NCBI RefSeq assembly: GCF_022163125.1
Contig: NZ_CP091881.1
Location: 3,162,001 to 3,226,000, forward strand
Length of the DNA stretch: 64,000 nucleotides
Reading direction: 5' to 3'
DNA from: Paenibacillus sp. HWE-109
GTDB taxonomy: Bacteria > Bacillota > Bacilli > Paenibacillales > NBRC-103111
Shown: positions 24,640 through 32,942 of the stretch, piece by piece
Layout of the letters: each line of letters begins with the position of its first letter
How positions within the stretch are numbered: the first letter of the stretch is position 1
Program-made: the position numbers and the translations under genes
Notes under the pieces: model-generated
The model's input: only the letters and a program-made list of their open reading frames with translations
Told to the model about the DNA's origin: nothing
Databases searched by the model: none

Positions 24640-24744
24640 CCAAATTCTATGCCTTTATGGATCAAATTGCAAGGGGTACAAACGATTCTAAAAGATAGAG
24701 TTTTTAGATTGAATCCATATCAATATTAGATTGATTATGAAAAT

Positions 24745-25692
24745 TCATTTCGGAAGGTTCTGAAGCATGAAATTGCGCCAATTGCCATACAAAAAAGCCT
24801 CAACTTGTGATTCCCTATAGTTTTTACATAAAGCCTCTATTATATTTCCGTATTGTCCGGCATGTCGTAAACCTTTGATCCACTGTTCAATGCCATCAAA
24901 ATCAGAACCAAACCCAATATGCCGCTCCCCTCCTAAGGCACAAACATAGTCGATATGTTTCAACAAAGCTGCGATCGGGACAGTCATAACAGCGCTATCT
25001 ACAAAGTAAGGTACGAACGTGATTCCGATGTTGCCCTTACATTGAATGATAGCTTTAATTTGATCGTCTGATAAATTTCTTGGATGGGGACATACTTTCT
25101 GAGCATTGGAATGGGAAGCGATAAAAGGTTTGCTGTACATTTCAATCAGTTCCCAGAAAGCCGCTGTAGACAAGTGTGACACATCTACTATTATACCCAT
25201 AGTTTCTAATTCTTTTAACATCAGTTTACCTTTTCTTGTGAATCCGCCTTTTCTAGGCTCCATGACGCCGTCTGCTGCCCAATTGGCATAGTTCCAAGTC
25301 AAGCCGATGCTTCTAACTCCCAAGTACTGCAGGATTCGCAAATGCGTCATATTCCCAGCGAGAGCATCTACCCCTTCAAGTGTTAAAATAGCCCCAATCA
25401 GGTCCCCCGCTTCAACAATGCGCCAGTCAGCCTCGCGCTGAATAAAATGCATGCCTGGATGTTGAACGATTTGCCGATGAAACACATCGACCATTTGCAG
25501 TATGTGATCAAAGGTAGGTTGTTGAATAGAATCCGACAGATAGATGGCGAAGCATTGCACCTTGACTCCTGCCTGTTTGAGTCTTGGATAACTGACATCA
25601 AGTTCCTGCTCTTCTATGCCGAATTGAAGCTTAGGATTCATATACAGTTTCGTGAGCGCATCGCAATGACCATCCATGATTTTGATTTTCAT
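24745..25692 (-). CDS. Membrane dipeptidase family (M19) peptidase
   Basis: 315 residues of the zinc-dependent amidohydrolase M19 family, which splits dipeptides with L,D specificity. Metal-site motifs are MDGHCDAL near the start (His-x-Asp), LTLEGVDAL (bridging Glu), DVSHLS, PFIASHSNAQ and GSDFDGIEQW near residue 275. GAGGAGG precedes the ATG at a normal distance. There is no signal peptide, so it is likely cytoplasmic. It lies between spoVS and korA, the same place as in other Bacillales. A role in recycling cell-wall or D-amino-acid peptides is inference. Confidence 0.9.
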   Translation of the reverse strand: MKIKIMDGHCDALTKLYMNPKLQFGIEEQELDVSYPRLKQAGVKVQCFAIYLSDSIQQPTFDHILQMVDVFHRQIVQHPGMHFIQREADWRIVEAGDLIGAILTLEGVDALAGNMTHLRILQYLGVRSIGLTWNYANWAADGVMEPRKGGFTRKGKLMLKELETMGIIVDVSHLSTAAFWELIEMYSKPFIASHSNAQKVCPHPRNLSDDQIKAIIQCKGNIGITFVPYFVDSAVMTVPIAALLKHIDYVCALGGERHIGFGSDFDGIEQWIKGLRHAGQYGNIIEALCKNYRESQVEAFLYGNWRNFMLQNLPK

Positions 25693-25730
25693 CCAACCTG
25701 CCTCCTCTGTTTAGATCCAAACAAAACAAA

Positions 25731-25749
25731 AACCTCTATCATAGAGGTC
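25731..25749 (-). terminator. Rho-independent terminator (second of two after spoVS)
   Basis: Stem ACCTCTAT/ATAGAGGT with minus-strand TTTTTGTTTTG following. It lies 75-93 bases past the spoVS stop. Confidence 0.7.
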
Positions 25750-25774
25750 TTATCGCACAAGAAATGAGAAAAAA

Positions 25775-25795
25775 CCTGTCTACAAAGTAAACAGG
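25775..25795 (-). terminator. Rho-independent terminator (first after spoVS)
   Basis: Minus-strand stem CCTGT-TAC/GTA-ACAGG (one mismatch) followed by TTTTTT, about 30 bases after the spoVS stop. Confidence 0.75.
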
Positions 25796-25823
25796 CGTCG
25801 TGCTGTATGTATATTGCCGTAAT

Positions 25824-26084
25824 CTAGCGCGGCTCAACAATTAATTTAATGGCCGTCCGATCTTCCCCGTCAATCACAATATCTGTGAAGGCTGGTACAC
25901 AAATGAGGTCAACTCCACTAGGCGCCACAAATCCTCTTGCGATAGCTACTGCTTTGATGGCTTGGTTAAGGGCTCCTGCACCAATAGCTTGGAGCTCAGC
26001 GGCTCCACGCTCACGCAAAACACCTGCCAATGCACCTGCTACGGAGTTTGGATTGGACTTTGCTGAAACTTTCAATACATCCAT
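25824..26084 (-). CDS. spoVS: Stage V sporulation protein S
   Basis: 86 residues, the standard size of SpoVS, a small Alba-like protein needed for normal spore coat and cortex development. Sequence is highly conserved: MDVLKVSAKSNPNSVAGALA, GAGALNQAIKAVAIARGFVA, and the end DRTAIKLIVEPR. GAGGAGG precedes the ATG. Tandem terminators follow. Upstream is ymdB with a gap of about 115 bases in which no convincing sigma-H element was found. Order rny-ymdB-spoVS is the same as in B. subtilis. Confidence 0.97.
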   Translation of the reverse strand: MDVLKVSAKSNPNSVAGALAGVLRERGAAELQAIGAGALNQAIKAVAIARGFVAPSGVDLICVPAFTDIVIDGEDRTAIKLIVEPR

Positions 26085-26199
26085 GAATAGTACCTCCTCG
26101 GGAATGATGGATAGATTCCATTAACCATCATATTCCCCAGGCCGGCTAAACATGTCAGTTCACTAAAATTGAAAATTCGAAATTTTCTGACCTGTGGCG

Positions 26200-26991
26200 C
26201 TAATCCATAAACACTTGATCTTCATCATAACGTATGAGATTAATGCTTTTGGCTAATCCCGTCTGATCGTTGAGCTCAATCACCACAGCATGGAAATGCC
26301 ATTTCCCTTCATCCGTGACGAAACGCACTGGCAACTGTGTTTTAAATTTCTGCAGCACCGCATTGCGTTCTACGCCTAGAATGCCATCGCGTGGTCCAAC
26401 CATCCCCACATCAGTTACATAAGCAGTTCCTTGCGGCAAAACACGATTATCATTCGTTTGAACATGCGTATGCGTCCCTACGACAGCTGAGGCCTTTCCG
26501 TCCAAATGCCAACCCATGGCAATTTTCTCCGAGGTCGCTTCTGCGTGAAAATCGACGAAAACGAATTTATGCTTTTTCTTATCAGCTTCAAGAATCTCAT
26601 CCACTTTGCGGAACGGGCAATCGATCGGCGGCAAGAACGTCCGGCCTTGCAAATTGATAATTAATAGCTCTTGGTCTTTCACTTTAATGACCGTATGTCC
26701 TCTCCCCGGTGTACCCGGCGGAAAGTTAGCAGGTCTAATCATTTTCTCATCACGATCGATAAAATCGAATATTTCTTTCTGATCCCATGTATGATTGCCC
26801 ATTGTAAGGGCCTGAATGCCCATCTCATAGATTTCTTTGGCAATAGCTGAGGTAATGCCCTTCCCAGCTGCCGCGTTCTCCCCATTGGCAATAAAGACAG
26901 CGTGAGGATGTGCTTGCTTTAATCTTGGCATAATGTTCTTTAGTGCTTTCCTACCTACGGATCCAACGATATCTCCAATAAACACAATTTT
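26200..26991 (-). CDS. ymdB: YmdB metallophosphoesterase
   Basis: 263 residues from the ATG at 26991 (AAAGGAG upstream; an earlier start adds 12 unlikely residues). Metal ligands are in the typical order: GDIVG (Asp), NGENAAAGKGIT (Asn, Glu), GNHTWDQKE (Asn-His), DFHAEATSEK and GTHTHVQTND. YmdB hydrolyses cyclic mononucleotides in vitro and in B. subtilis controls biofilm versus motility and nanotube phenotypes. It lies about 115 bases after rny, behind the rny terminator. Confidence 0.95.
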   Translation of the reverse strand, partial: KIVFIGDIVGSVGRKALKNIMPRLKQAHPHAVFIANGENAAAGKGITSAIAKEIYEMGIQALTMGNHTWDQKEIFDFIDRDEKMIRPANFPPGTPGRGHTVIKVKDQELLIINLQGRTFLPPIDCPFRKVDEILEADKKKHKFVFVDFHAEATSEKIAMGWHLDGKASAVVGTHTHVQTNDNRVLPQGTAYVTDVGMVGPRDGILGVERNAVLQKFKTQLPVRFVTDEGKWHFHAVVIELNDQTGLAKSINLIRYDEDQVFMD

Positions 26992-27070
26992 CATAACTTC
27001 TATATAGCTCCTTTTCAAACCCTGCATAGTCCCGCGATGATGATTTCAAGCATTTGCCTTAAAAATAAGG

Positions 27071-27095
27071 AAAAGTGGCTATATCAGCCACTTTT
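27071..27095 (-). terminator. Rho-independent terminator of rny
   Basis: Perfect 10-bp stem AAAAGTGGCT/AGCCACTTTT with a five-base loop; the minus strand continues CCTTATTTTTAAGG. It starts 12 bases after the rny stop. Confidence 0.75.
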
Positions 27096-27106
27096 CACAT
27101 TTTTTC

Positions 27107-28648
27107 TTATTTAGCGTACTCCACTGCTCTGGTTTCACGAATGACCGTAACCTTAATATGTCCTGGATAATCGAGTTCACCCTCGATTTTCTTGGTAATA
27201 TCACGGGCTAGACGGAACGCTTCGGTATCATCCACTTTCTCAGGTTGAACCATAACGCGCACTTCACGACCCGCTTGAATGGCGTAAGACTTCTCTACAC
27301 CCTCAAAGGATTCAGAAATTTCTTCAAGTTTCTCCAGACGTTTAATGTACGTTTCTAGAGTCTCTCTGCGTGCTCCCGGTCTTGCTGCGGATAAAGCATC
27401 AGCAGCCCCAACTAGCATTGCGATAACAGACGTTGCTTCCACGTCACCGTGATGTGAAGCAATACTGTTAATAACGACTGGATGCTCCTTGTACTTCTTG
27501 CCAATCTCAACACCGATTTCCACGTGTGATCCTTCGACCTCGTGGTCAAGTGCCTTACCGATGTCATGAAGCAGCCCGGCACGTTTCGCCAAAGTTACGT
27601 CTACCCCGAGCTCCCCGGCCATCAGACCAGCCAGATAAGCTACTTCCATGGAATGTTTCAACACGTTCTGACCGTAACTTGTTCTAAATTTCAGACGTCC
27701 CAAAATTTTGATCAAATCAGGATGCAAACCATGTACACCAACCTCGAAAGTGGCTTGCTCTCCGTATTCGCGGATACGCTCGTCCACTTCCTTGCGGGAT
27801 TTCTCAACCATTTCTTCGATCCGCGCTGGATGAATACGTCCATCAGCAACCAGTTTCTCCAAAGAGGTACGAGCGATTTCGCGTCGGATGGGATCAAATC
27901 CAGATAAAATAACAGCTTCTGGCGTATCATCAATGATGAGGTCGATACCCGTTAATGTTTCAAGTGCACGAATATTACGTCCTTCACGACCGATAATGCG
28001 GCCTTTCATTTCTTCATTAGGCAATGAAACAACGGAAACCGTCGTCTCAGCAACGTGATCTGCCGCGCATCGTTGAATAGCGAGCGTGATGATCTCACGA
28101 GCTTTCTTATCGCCTTCTTCTTTGGCTTGTTGTTCAATTTCTTTAATCAACTGTGCCGTTTCGTGACGTACTTCCTGTTCTACGTTGGTGAGGATGATGC
28201 TTTTCGCTTCCTCCATTGTAAGACCGGAAATCCGCTCTAACTCCGAAACTTGGCTCTTATACAGCTGATCAATTTGTGTTTGTGTATCCTCGATCCGCTT
28301 CTCTTTGTTGGCAACTTGCTCTTCTTTACGCTCGAGAGATTCTAATTTTTTATCCAGCGATTCCTCTTTTTGCAACAATCGTCTTTCTTGTCGTTGTATT
28401 TCATTCCGACGTTCACGAATGTCTTTTTCAGCTTCGGACCTTAGCTTATGCACTTCGTCCTTTGCTTCCAGAACCGTTTCTTTTTTCAGTGCTTCTGCTT
28501 CCTTCTTGGCAGATTCTCTAATCTGTTCAGCGGCTGTTTCAGCACTGGAAATTTTCGCTTCTGCAAGAGATTTACGGATAAAATAACCAATCCCTAAGCA
28601 TGCAGCTCCAACAATGAGAATGATCGCGACCCAGATGAAAGACATCAT
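27107..28648 (-). CDS. rny: Ribonuclease Y
   Basis: 513 residues. Membrane-anchored endoribonuclease that starts bulk mRNA decay. Residues 1-25 form the membrane helix; about 30-180 are a long charged coiled coil; the KH domain follows (GRIIGREGRNIRALETLTGID), then the HD domain with LLHDIGKALDHE and ASHHGDVEATS. The ATG at 28648 has GGAGG eight bases upstream; an upstream in-frame GTG lies within that binding site. A sigma-A-type promoter sits ~270 bases upstream, giving a long leader. Confidence 0.97.
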   Translation of the reverse strand: MMSFIWVAIILIVGAACLGIGYFIRKSLAEAKISSAETAAEQIRESAKKEAEALKKETVLEAKDEVHKLRSEAEKDIRERRNEIQRQERRLLQKEESLDKKLESLERKEEQVANKEKRIEDTQTQIDQLYKSQVSELERISGLTMEEAKSIILTNVEQEVRHETAQLIKEIEQQAKEEGDKKAREIITLAIQRCAADHVAETTVSVVSLPNEEMKGRIIGREGRNIRALETLTGIDLIIDDTPEAVILSGFDPIRREIARTSLEKLVADGRIHPARIEEMVEKSRKEVDERIREYGEQATFEVGVHGLHPDLIKILGRLKFRTSYGQNVLKHSMEVAYLAGLMAGELGVDVTLAKRAGLLHDIGKALDHEVEGSHVEIGVEIGKKYKEHPVVINSIASHHGDVEATSVIAMLVGAADALSAARPGARRETLETYIKRLEKLEEISESFEGVEKSYAIQAGREVRVMVQPEKVDDTEAFRLARDITKKIEGELDYPGHIKVTVIRETRAVEYAK

Positions 28649-29026
28649 CTTGTTCACCTCCTCGTTGGTTTCTCCAAGGTGTTAGCCTGGGATTCCGTTC
28701 GGTTTTTTAATCCGATTTTTAATTGTTTGGCTAGTCATACATACCCTATTGATGAAAAAGAGTATGGCTTTTAAATGAATGCGCACTGTGCGTTAGAGGC
28801 ACTATAGTGCTAATAATCCATAATCAACAGTGTAAAAATTGGCGGTTTCTACATCTGTTCCCTCAAAATCAATGATAGAAGTATGATTTTGAACAAATTA
28901 TGAAAATATACACTGTTATTTTATCTTTTGTCGAAGAAGCTTGTCAAGCGAATGTCATGGATTCACTCACAAGAGTCCCAAACTATGGTTAATGACATTA
29001 ACTAAACATCTTTTTAATTAACGACA
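28649..29026 (-). promoter_or_regulatory. Long rny leader and recX-rny intergenic region
   Basis: 378 bases without a gene. It holds a promoter at 28918-28947, two small hairpins in the leader (CGCAC/GTGCG at 28782-28792; GCACTATAGTGC at 28799-28810) and, upstream of the promoter, copies of a 15-base palindrome reported separately. No ORF with a ribosome binding site was found. Confidence 0.6.
28918..28947 (-). promoter_or_regulatory. Sigma-A promoter of rny
   Basis: Minus strand TTGACA (28947-28942), 18-base spacer, TAAAAT (28923-28918). Transcription would begin about 260 bases before the rny start. Confidence 0.75.
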
Positions 29027-29031
29027 TTAAC
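28988..29031. repeat. Two copies of a 15-base palindrome (GTTAATGACATTAAC)
   Basis: 28988-29002 is a perfect inverted repeat GTTAATG-A-CATTAAC. 29017-29031 (ATTAACGACATTAAC) is a second copy with two changes. Centres are 29 bases apart. The second copy covers the recX stop codon, and both lie just upstream of the rny promoter. This is an operator-like arrangement; the binding protein is unknown. Confidence 0.45.
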
Positions 29032-29716
29032 TATCGAAAGCATCATCGATGAAATCAAACTCTTCGTCGTTAGGTTCGCTGCTGACTTGGGCCAAAACCT
29101 TGGTAACAATAGATCCTGTATACCCCCGGCGCATCAAAAAGGCGCCTGTTTTTCTTTTGCGATCCATCGTTTTTCCTGAGGTTTGTTTCCATTTTGTTTG
29201 AGCCAGTTTCATAGCTCCCGCAAATTCATCATCAGGATTGATCGTTTCCATTGCATTTTTTACCAATTCCTTATCGATGCCTTTTTGTTGAAGTTCCTGA
29301 CGAACCAAGTTCCGACCTTTGCGTTGCGTAATAATCCGACTGTCTGTCCACATTTTCGCAAACTCTTCATCATTGAGATAATTCTGTTCAGCCATCTTCT
29401 CACATGCCCAATCGATGACTGCAGCTTCGTACCCCGCTTCTTTCAGCTTGCGTTTAACTTCGATTGCCGAATGAGGGCGACGCCCGATAATACGTATCGC
29501 TTTTAGGTAGGCACTATTACGTTCTTCATCTATCGTAATTTTCTCAACATCCTGTTGATTAATAATTTCTCCCTTAACTAATCGATGCTTGATCAAAATA
29601 TCTTCATGAACCGAGAATGCGTACTCCTCATTGATAAAAATATTATAGCGATGCCTGCCTTTTTTTTGTTTCTCAACCAGCGTAATTATTGACAATGTGT
29701 GCTCTTCATCGCTCAT
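29027..29716 (-). CDS. recX: Regulatory protein RecX
   Basis: 229 residues of three-helix repeats that bind inside the RecA filament and modulate it. Typical RecX segments are YLKAIRIIGRRPHSAIEVKR, then AVIDWACEKMAEQNYLNDEEFA, RNLVRQELQQKGI and the C-terminal FLMRRGYTGSIVTKVL. It lies downstream of recA beyond a terminator, in the same direction, so it is partly co-transcribed by read-through or separately transcribed. An acidic C-terminus (DEEFDFIDDAFDS) is present. Confidence 0.95.
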   Translation of the reverse strand: MSDEEHTLSIITLVEKQKKGRHRYNIFINEEYAFSVHEDILIKHRLVKGEIINQQDVEKITIDEERNSAYLKAIRIIGRRPHSAIEVKRKLKEAGYEAAVIDWACEKMAEQNYLNDEEFAKMWTDSRIITQRKGRNLVRQELQQKGIDKELVKNAMETINPDDEFAGAMKLAQTKWKQTSGKTMDRKRKTGAFLMRRGYTGSIVTKVLAQVSSEPNDEEFDFIDDAFDS

Positions 29717-29739
29717 ATCCAGCCAACTCCCCTAAAATG

Positions 29740-29773
29740 AAAAGCACCTTAACCCAAGGTTAAAGGTGCTTTC
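29740..29773 (-). terminator. Rho-independent terminator of recA
   Basis: Minus-strand stem AAAGCACCTTtAACC/GGTTAAGGTGCTTT with one bulged base, ending in TTTTC, 17 bases after the recA stop and just before recX. Confidence 0.75.
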
Positions 29774-29789
29774 CTCTATGATTTAAATG

Positions 29790-30833
29790 TTATTCGAAAG
29801 CAACTTCCAATTCATCTTCGTCCTCATCTTCGTTTAGACCAACAGCTTTGATTAAGTTGCTGTTTTCACGAATTTTCAGCTCTATCGTTTCGGAAATAGC
29901 TTTGTTGTCTTTCAAGAATTGCTTCGCATTCTCACGACCTTGACCCAGTCGCTCGCCTTCATACGAGTACCAAGCTCCGCTCTTATTAACGATATCCATC
30001 TCTGTACCGATATCAATAATACTGCCTTCGCGGGAAATACCCTCGCCATACATAATATCAACTTCCGCTTGTTTGAATGGAGGCGCTACTTTATTCTTAA
30101 CGACCTTAATTCTTGTACGGTTACCGACCATGTCATTTCCTTGTTTGATCGTTTCAATACGACGAACATCAAGTCGTACAGAGGAGTAAAACTTCAATGC
30201 GCGACCACCAGGCGTTGTCTCTGGGTTACCAAACATGACGCCAACTTTTTCACGCAGTTGGTTGATGAAGATCGCAATAACTTTGGACTTGTTAATTGCA
30301 CCTGAAAGTTTACGAAGAGCTTGAGACATCAAACGAGCCTGCAAACCAACGTGTGAATCGCCCATCTCGCCTTCAATTTCCGCTTTCGGAACAAGCGCAG
30401 CAACCGAGTCGATGACGATGATATCCACTGCGCCACTGCGTACAAGCGCTTCAGCGATCTCTAAAGCTTGCTCACCCGTGTCTGGTTGGGATAATAGAAG
30501 CTCATCTATGTTAATACCAAGTTTACTTGCGTAAGAAGGATCCAAGGCATGTTCAGCATCAATAAAGGCAGCTTGTCCGCCAACTCTCTGTACTTCTGCA
30601 ATCGCGTGAAGGGCTACCGTCGTTTTACCTGAAGATTCCGGACCGTAAACTTCAATAATTCTTCCGCGTGGGAATCCACCTATACCTAGTGCAATATCAA
30701 GCGCAAGCGCTCCAGTTGAAATCGTTTCAACTTGCATATGCGTAGACTCTCCAAGTTTCATGATGGAGCCTTTACCGAACTGTTTTTCAATTTGACGTAG
30801 TGCATTATCAAGTGCTGCGCGACGATCTGTCAA
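29790..30833 (-). CDS. recA: Recombinase RecA
   Basis: 347 residues. ATP-dependent strand-exchange protein and co-protease of the SOS response. Walker A is GPESSGKTT (about 64-72), Walker B follows in IIVIDSVAALVPK, loop L2 near FINQLREKVGVMFGNPETTPGG. The acidic C-terminus (NEDEDEDELEVAFE) is typical. The TTG at 30833 (MTDRRAAL...) aligns with the usual start and has AAGGAAG upstream; the earlier in-frame GTG overlaps that site. A LexA box and promoter precede the gene. Confidence 0.97.
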   Translation of the reverse strand: MTDRRAALDNALRQIEKQFGKGSIMKLGESTHMQVETISTGALALDIALGIGGFPRGRIIEVYGPESSGKTTVALHAIAEVQRVGGQAAFIDAEHALDPSYASKLGINIDELLLSQPDTGEQALEIAEALVRSGAVDIIVIDSVAALVPKAEIEGEMGDSHVGLQARLMSQALRKLSGAINKSKVIAIFINQLREKVGVMFGNPETTPGGRALKFYSSVRLDVRRIETIKQGNDMVGNRTRIKVVKNKVAPPFKQAEVDIMYGEGISREGSIIDIGTEMDIVNKSGAWYSYEGERLGQGRENAKQFLKDNKAISETIELKIRENSNLIKAVGLNEDEDEDELEVAFE

Positions 30834-30867
30834 AACAATCACTTCCTTCTTCTATCATTATAGGTAT

Positions 30868-30896
30868 ATGATAACCTGTTTTAGAGTGTTTGCCAA
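30868..30896 (-). promoter_or_regulatory. recA promoter
   Basis: Minus strand TTGGCA (30896-30891), 17-base spacer, TATCAT (30873-30868), about 35 bases before the recA start. A TATAAT lies slightly further downstream and could be an alternative -10. Confidence 0.55.
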
Positions 30897-30905
30897 GCAT
30901 TTTTT

Positions 30906-30919
30906 CGAACATACATTCG
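30906..30919 (-). promoter_or_regulatory. LexA (SOS) box of recA
   Basis: CGAATGTATGTTCG on the minus strand, one base from the ideal Gram-positive SOS palindrome CGAAC-N4-GTTCG. It lies nine bases upstream of the recA -35 element. Confidence 0.8.
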
Positions 30920-30933
30920 ACTTTTTAGCGAAC

Positions 30934-30972
30934 AAACAAAAAACCGCAACAAAGTTATCGCTTTGTTACGGT
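30934..30972 (-). terminator. Rho-independent terminator of cinA
   Basis: Stem ACCGTAACAAAG/CTTTGTTGCGGT (minus strand, one mismatch) followed by TTTTTTTGTTTG, 36 bases past the cinA stop. Confidence 0.75.
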
Positions 30973-31008
30973 CCTTCCGTTAACACTTACTCTTATTATA
31001 AGCGAACA

Positions 31009-32259
31009 TTATTGATCTTTCAACTGTTTCCATAATTGATAGAGCGCACTTTTGGCTGCTCTATGTTTGATTGATTCCCGATTGCCTGAAAGCTGCAGCT
31101 CAATCACTTGGGTTGGCTTATTTTTTTGCGCGAATCCAATATATACCAGCCCCACCGGCTTGCCTTCTGAAGGACTTGGACCCGCTACGCCGGTAACCGA
31201 GATGCCAAAGTCACTTCCGGTCTTCCCGCTTATATGTTCAGCTAGCAGAACAGCTGTTTCACTGCTTACCGCACCGGGAGCTCCCTCGCCTTCAAGAACT
31301 TCCATCGGAACGGAAAGAAGCTGATGTTTGAGCGCATTAGTATAACAGATTACGCCTCCAAGAAATGGCTGCGAGCTGCCTGGAATTGAAGTTATCAGAT
31401 CACTCAACAAACCGCCTGTACAGCTTTCCGCAACGGCAAGTGTTAGTTTCTTAGCCGCCAACAATTGCACAACGACGGCTTCAATAGGGACGTCTTGTTC
31501 CGCATAGAGATGTTCAGACAATCGACTTCTAATCGCTTGTTCCGTGGATTGCAGCTTTTTCTCGCCTTCATCAGCGGATTGTGCGCGTGTCGTAATACGA
31601 ATTGTCACCTCGCCCTCTTTGGCGTAAGGAGCAATGGTTGGATCGGTTTGGGCTGCAATCAAATCAAGCAATTGATGTTCCAGATTGGATTCGCCGATGC
31701 CGGCAAATTTAAGCATCTTGGAATACAGGGGTACTTCGTCAGTCATCTTAGTCTGTAGCCAGGGAACTGCATGTTTTGAGAACATAGGCTTCATTTCCTT
31801 GGGAGGACCTGGCAATAGAATAAAATGGGTCCCTTCGTATGTAAAAGCGATTCCAACGGCTAGCCCCGTTTCGTTATGCAAAGGATCACTGTCCGCCAAC
31901 ATCAATGCTTGTCTTCGATTGCTGTCCACCATATGAATGCCGCGGGTTTGGAACATATCGGTTATTGCTGTCATCGATGGTTCATGGATGATCAATTCAC
32001 GGCCTGCGAACCCAGCCAGCACGTCTTTGGTCAAGTCATCCTGGGTTGGGCCAAGCCCGCCCGTACAAATGACGACGTCCGCTCTGGAAGCCGCTAATTT
32101 GAAGGTTTCAAGCAATCTCTGTTCATTATCACCGACAACGGTTTGGAAATACACGTCGACACCGATCGCAGCGCATTCACGTGATAGGAATTGTGCATTC
32201 GTGTTCACGATTTGACCAAGCAATAGTTCTGTTCCAATAGCGACAATTTCAGCTTTCAT
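31009..32259 (-). CDS. cinA: CinA family competence/damage protein
   Basis: 416 residues. The N-terminal MoCF-like domain (1-170: GTELLLGQIVNTNAQFLS; CTGGLGPTQDDLTKD; LLPGPPKEMKP) and the C-terminal CinA domain (about 255-412: AVAESCTGGLLSDLITSIPG; GISVTGVAGPSP). In B. subtilis and streptococci cinA precedes recA in the competence-inducible operon; family members also have nicotinamide-mononucleotide deamidase or ADP-ribose pyrophosphatase activity. AAGGAGG precedes the ATG. Here a terminator and a separate recA promoter lie between cinA and recA. Confidence 0.93.
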   Translation of the reverse strand: MKAEIVAIGTELLLGQIVNTNAQFLSRECAAIGVDVYFQTVVGDNEQRLLETFKLAASRADVVICTGGLGPTQDDLTKDVLAGFAGRELIIHEPSMTAITDMFQTRGIHMVDSNRRQALMLADSDPLHNETGLAVGIAFTYEGTHFILLPGPPKEMKPMFSKHAVPWLQTKMTDEVPLYSKMLKFAGIGESNLEHQLLDLIAAQTDPTIAPYAKEGEVTIRITTRAQSADEGEKKLQSTEQAIRSRLSEHLYAEQDVPIEAVVVQLLAAKKLTLAVAESCTGGLLSDLITSIPGSSQPFLGGVICYTNALKHQLLSVPMEVLEGEGAPGAVSSETAVLLAEHISGKTGSDFGISVTGVAGPSPSEGKPVGLVYIGFAQKNKPTQVIELQLSGNRESIKHRAAKSALYQLWKQLKDQ

Positions 32260-32282
32260 CTCAAACTCCTCCTTTAAATAAG

Positions 32283-32331
32283 AAAACCTCTATTGCGGCT
32301 GTTCAATGAAGAGCGACCGCATGTAGAGGTA
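32283..32331 (-). terminator. Rho-independent terminator of rimO-pgsA
   Basis: Minus strand ACCTCTAC-TGCGG ... CCGCAATAGAGGT then TTTTCTT, with an 18-base loop, 27 bases past the pgsA stop. Confidence 0.7.
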
Positions 32332-32357
32332 GGTTTTATCGCCAACAGGTTGCCCTA

Positions 32358-32942
32358 TTATGCTTTTTCTGAAAAGTCTATGACGTGTTTATTCTTCACA
32401 AAGTACTCAATTCCTGAGTAGACCGTAATAATCGCTGCTGCCCAACTAGCTATAACATCAAAGGGGAAGTGCAGAAACGTAAACGGAAAATTATTGATAA
32501 GCAGTGCAATGATGGCCGTAATCTGTGCAGCCGTCTTTGCCTTTCCCCATTTGCTCGCAGCCATGACTGTGCCTTCCAATAGAGCAATTTGGCGAAGTCC
32601 GGTAACTGCCCATTCTCTACTGATAATCACAATGACAATCCAAGCATCTACTTTATCCATTTCAACTAAAGAAACGAGTACAGCTGTAACAAGCAGCTTA
32701 TCCGCGAGCGGATCTAACAGCTTGCCTAAGTTAGTTACAAGATTACGTTTTCTGGCTATGTAACCGTCTAAACTATCGGTACTCGCTGCAATAATGAAAA
32801 TTAAGGCAGCAATAATTTGATTGTACGTAATACTGAACTCCTCAATCCGTATATGTGGAAATTTTACCTTGATCAACAAGAAAAACATGATGATAGGTAC
32901 TAATAAAATCCTCGCCACGGTGATGCGATTGGCTAGGTTCAT
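32358..32942 (-). CDS. pgsA: CDP-diacylglycerol-glycerol-3-phosphate 3-phosphatidyltransferase
   Basis: 194 residues, integral membrane enzyme making phosphatidylglycerol phosphate. The CDP-alcohol phosphotransferase signature DG-x2-AR-x8-G-x3-D-x3-D is complete (Asp59, Gly60, Ala63, Arg64, Gly73, Asp77, Asp81), flanked by about five hydrophobic helices. Its ATG overlaps the rimO stop by four bases. Order and overlap show a rimO-pgsA operon. Confidence 0.95.
   Translation of the reverse strand: MNLANRITVARILLVPIIMFFLLIKVKFPHIRIEEFSITYNQIIAALIFIIAASTDSLDGYIARKRNLVTNLGKLLDPLADKLLVTAVLVSLVEMDKVDAWIVIVIISREWAVTGLRQIALLEGTVMAASKWGKAKTAAQITAIIALLINNFPFTFLHFPFDVIASWAAAIITVYSGIEYFVKNKHVIDFSEKA

Noticed and set aside
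24640..24744. A terminator of the korA upstream region
   Set aside because: Only weak, AT-rich self-complementarity; not enough to call.
26085..26199. A sigma-H promoter before spoVS
   Set aside because: A GGGGAAT -10-like match exists but no -35 with correct spacing was found.
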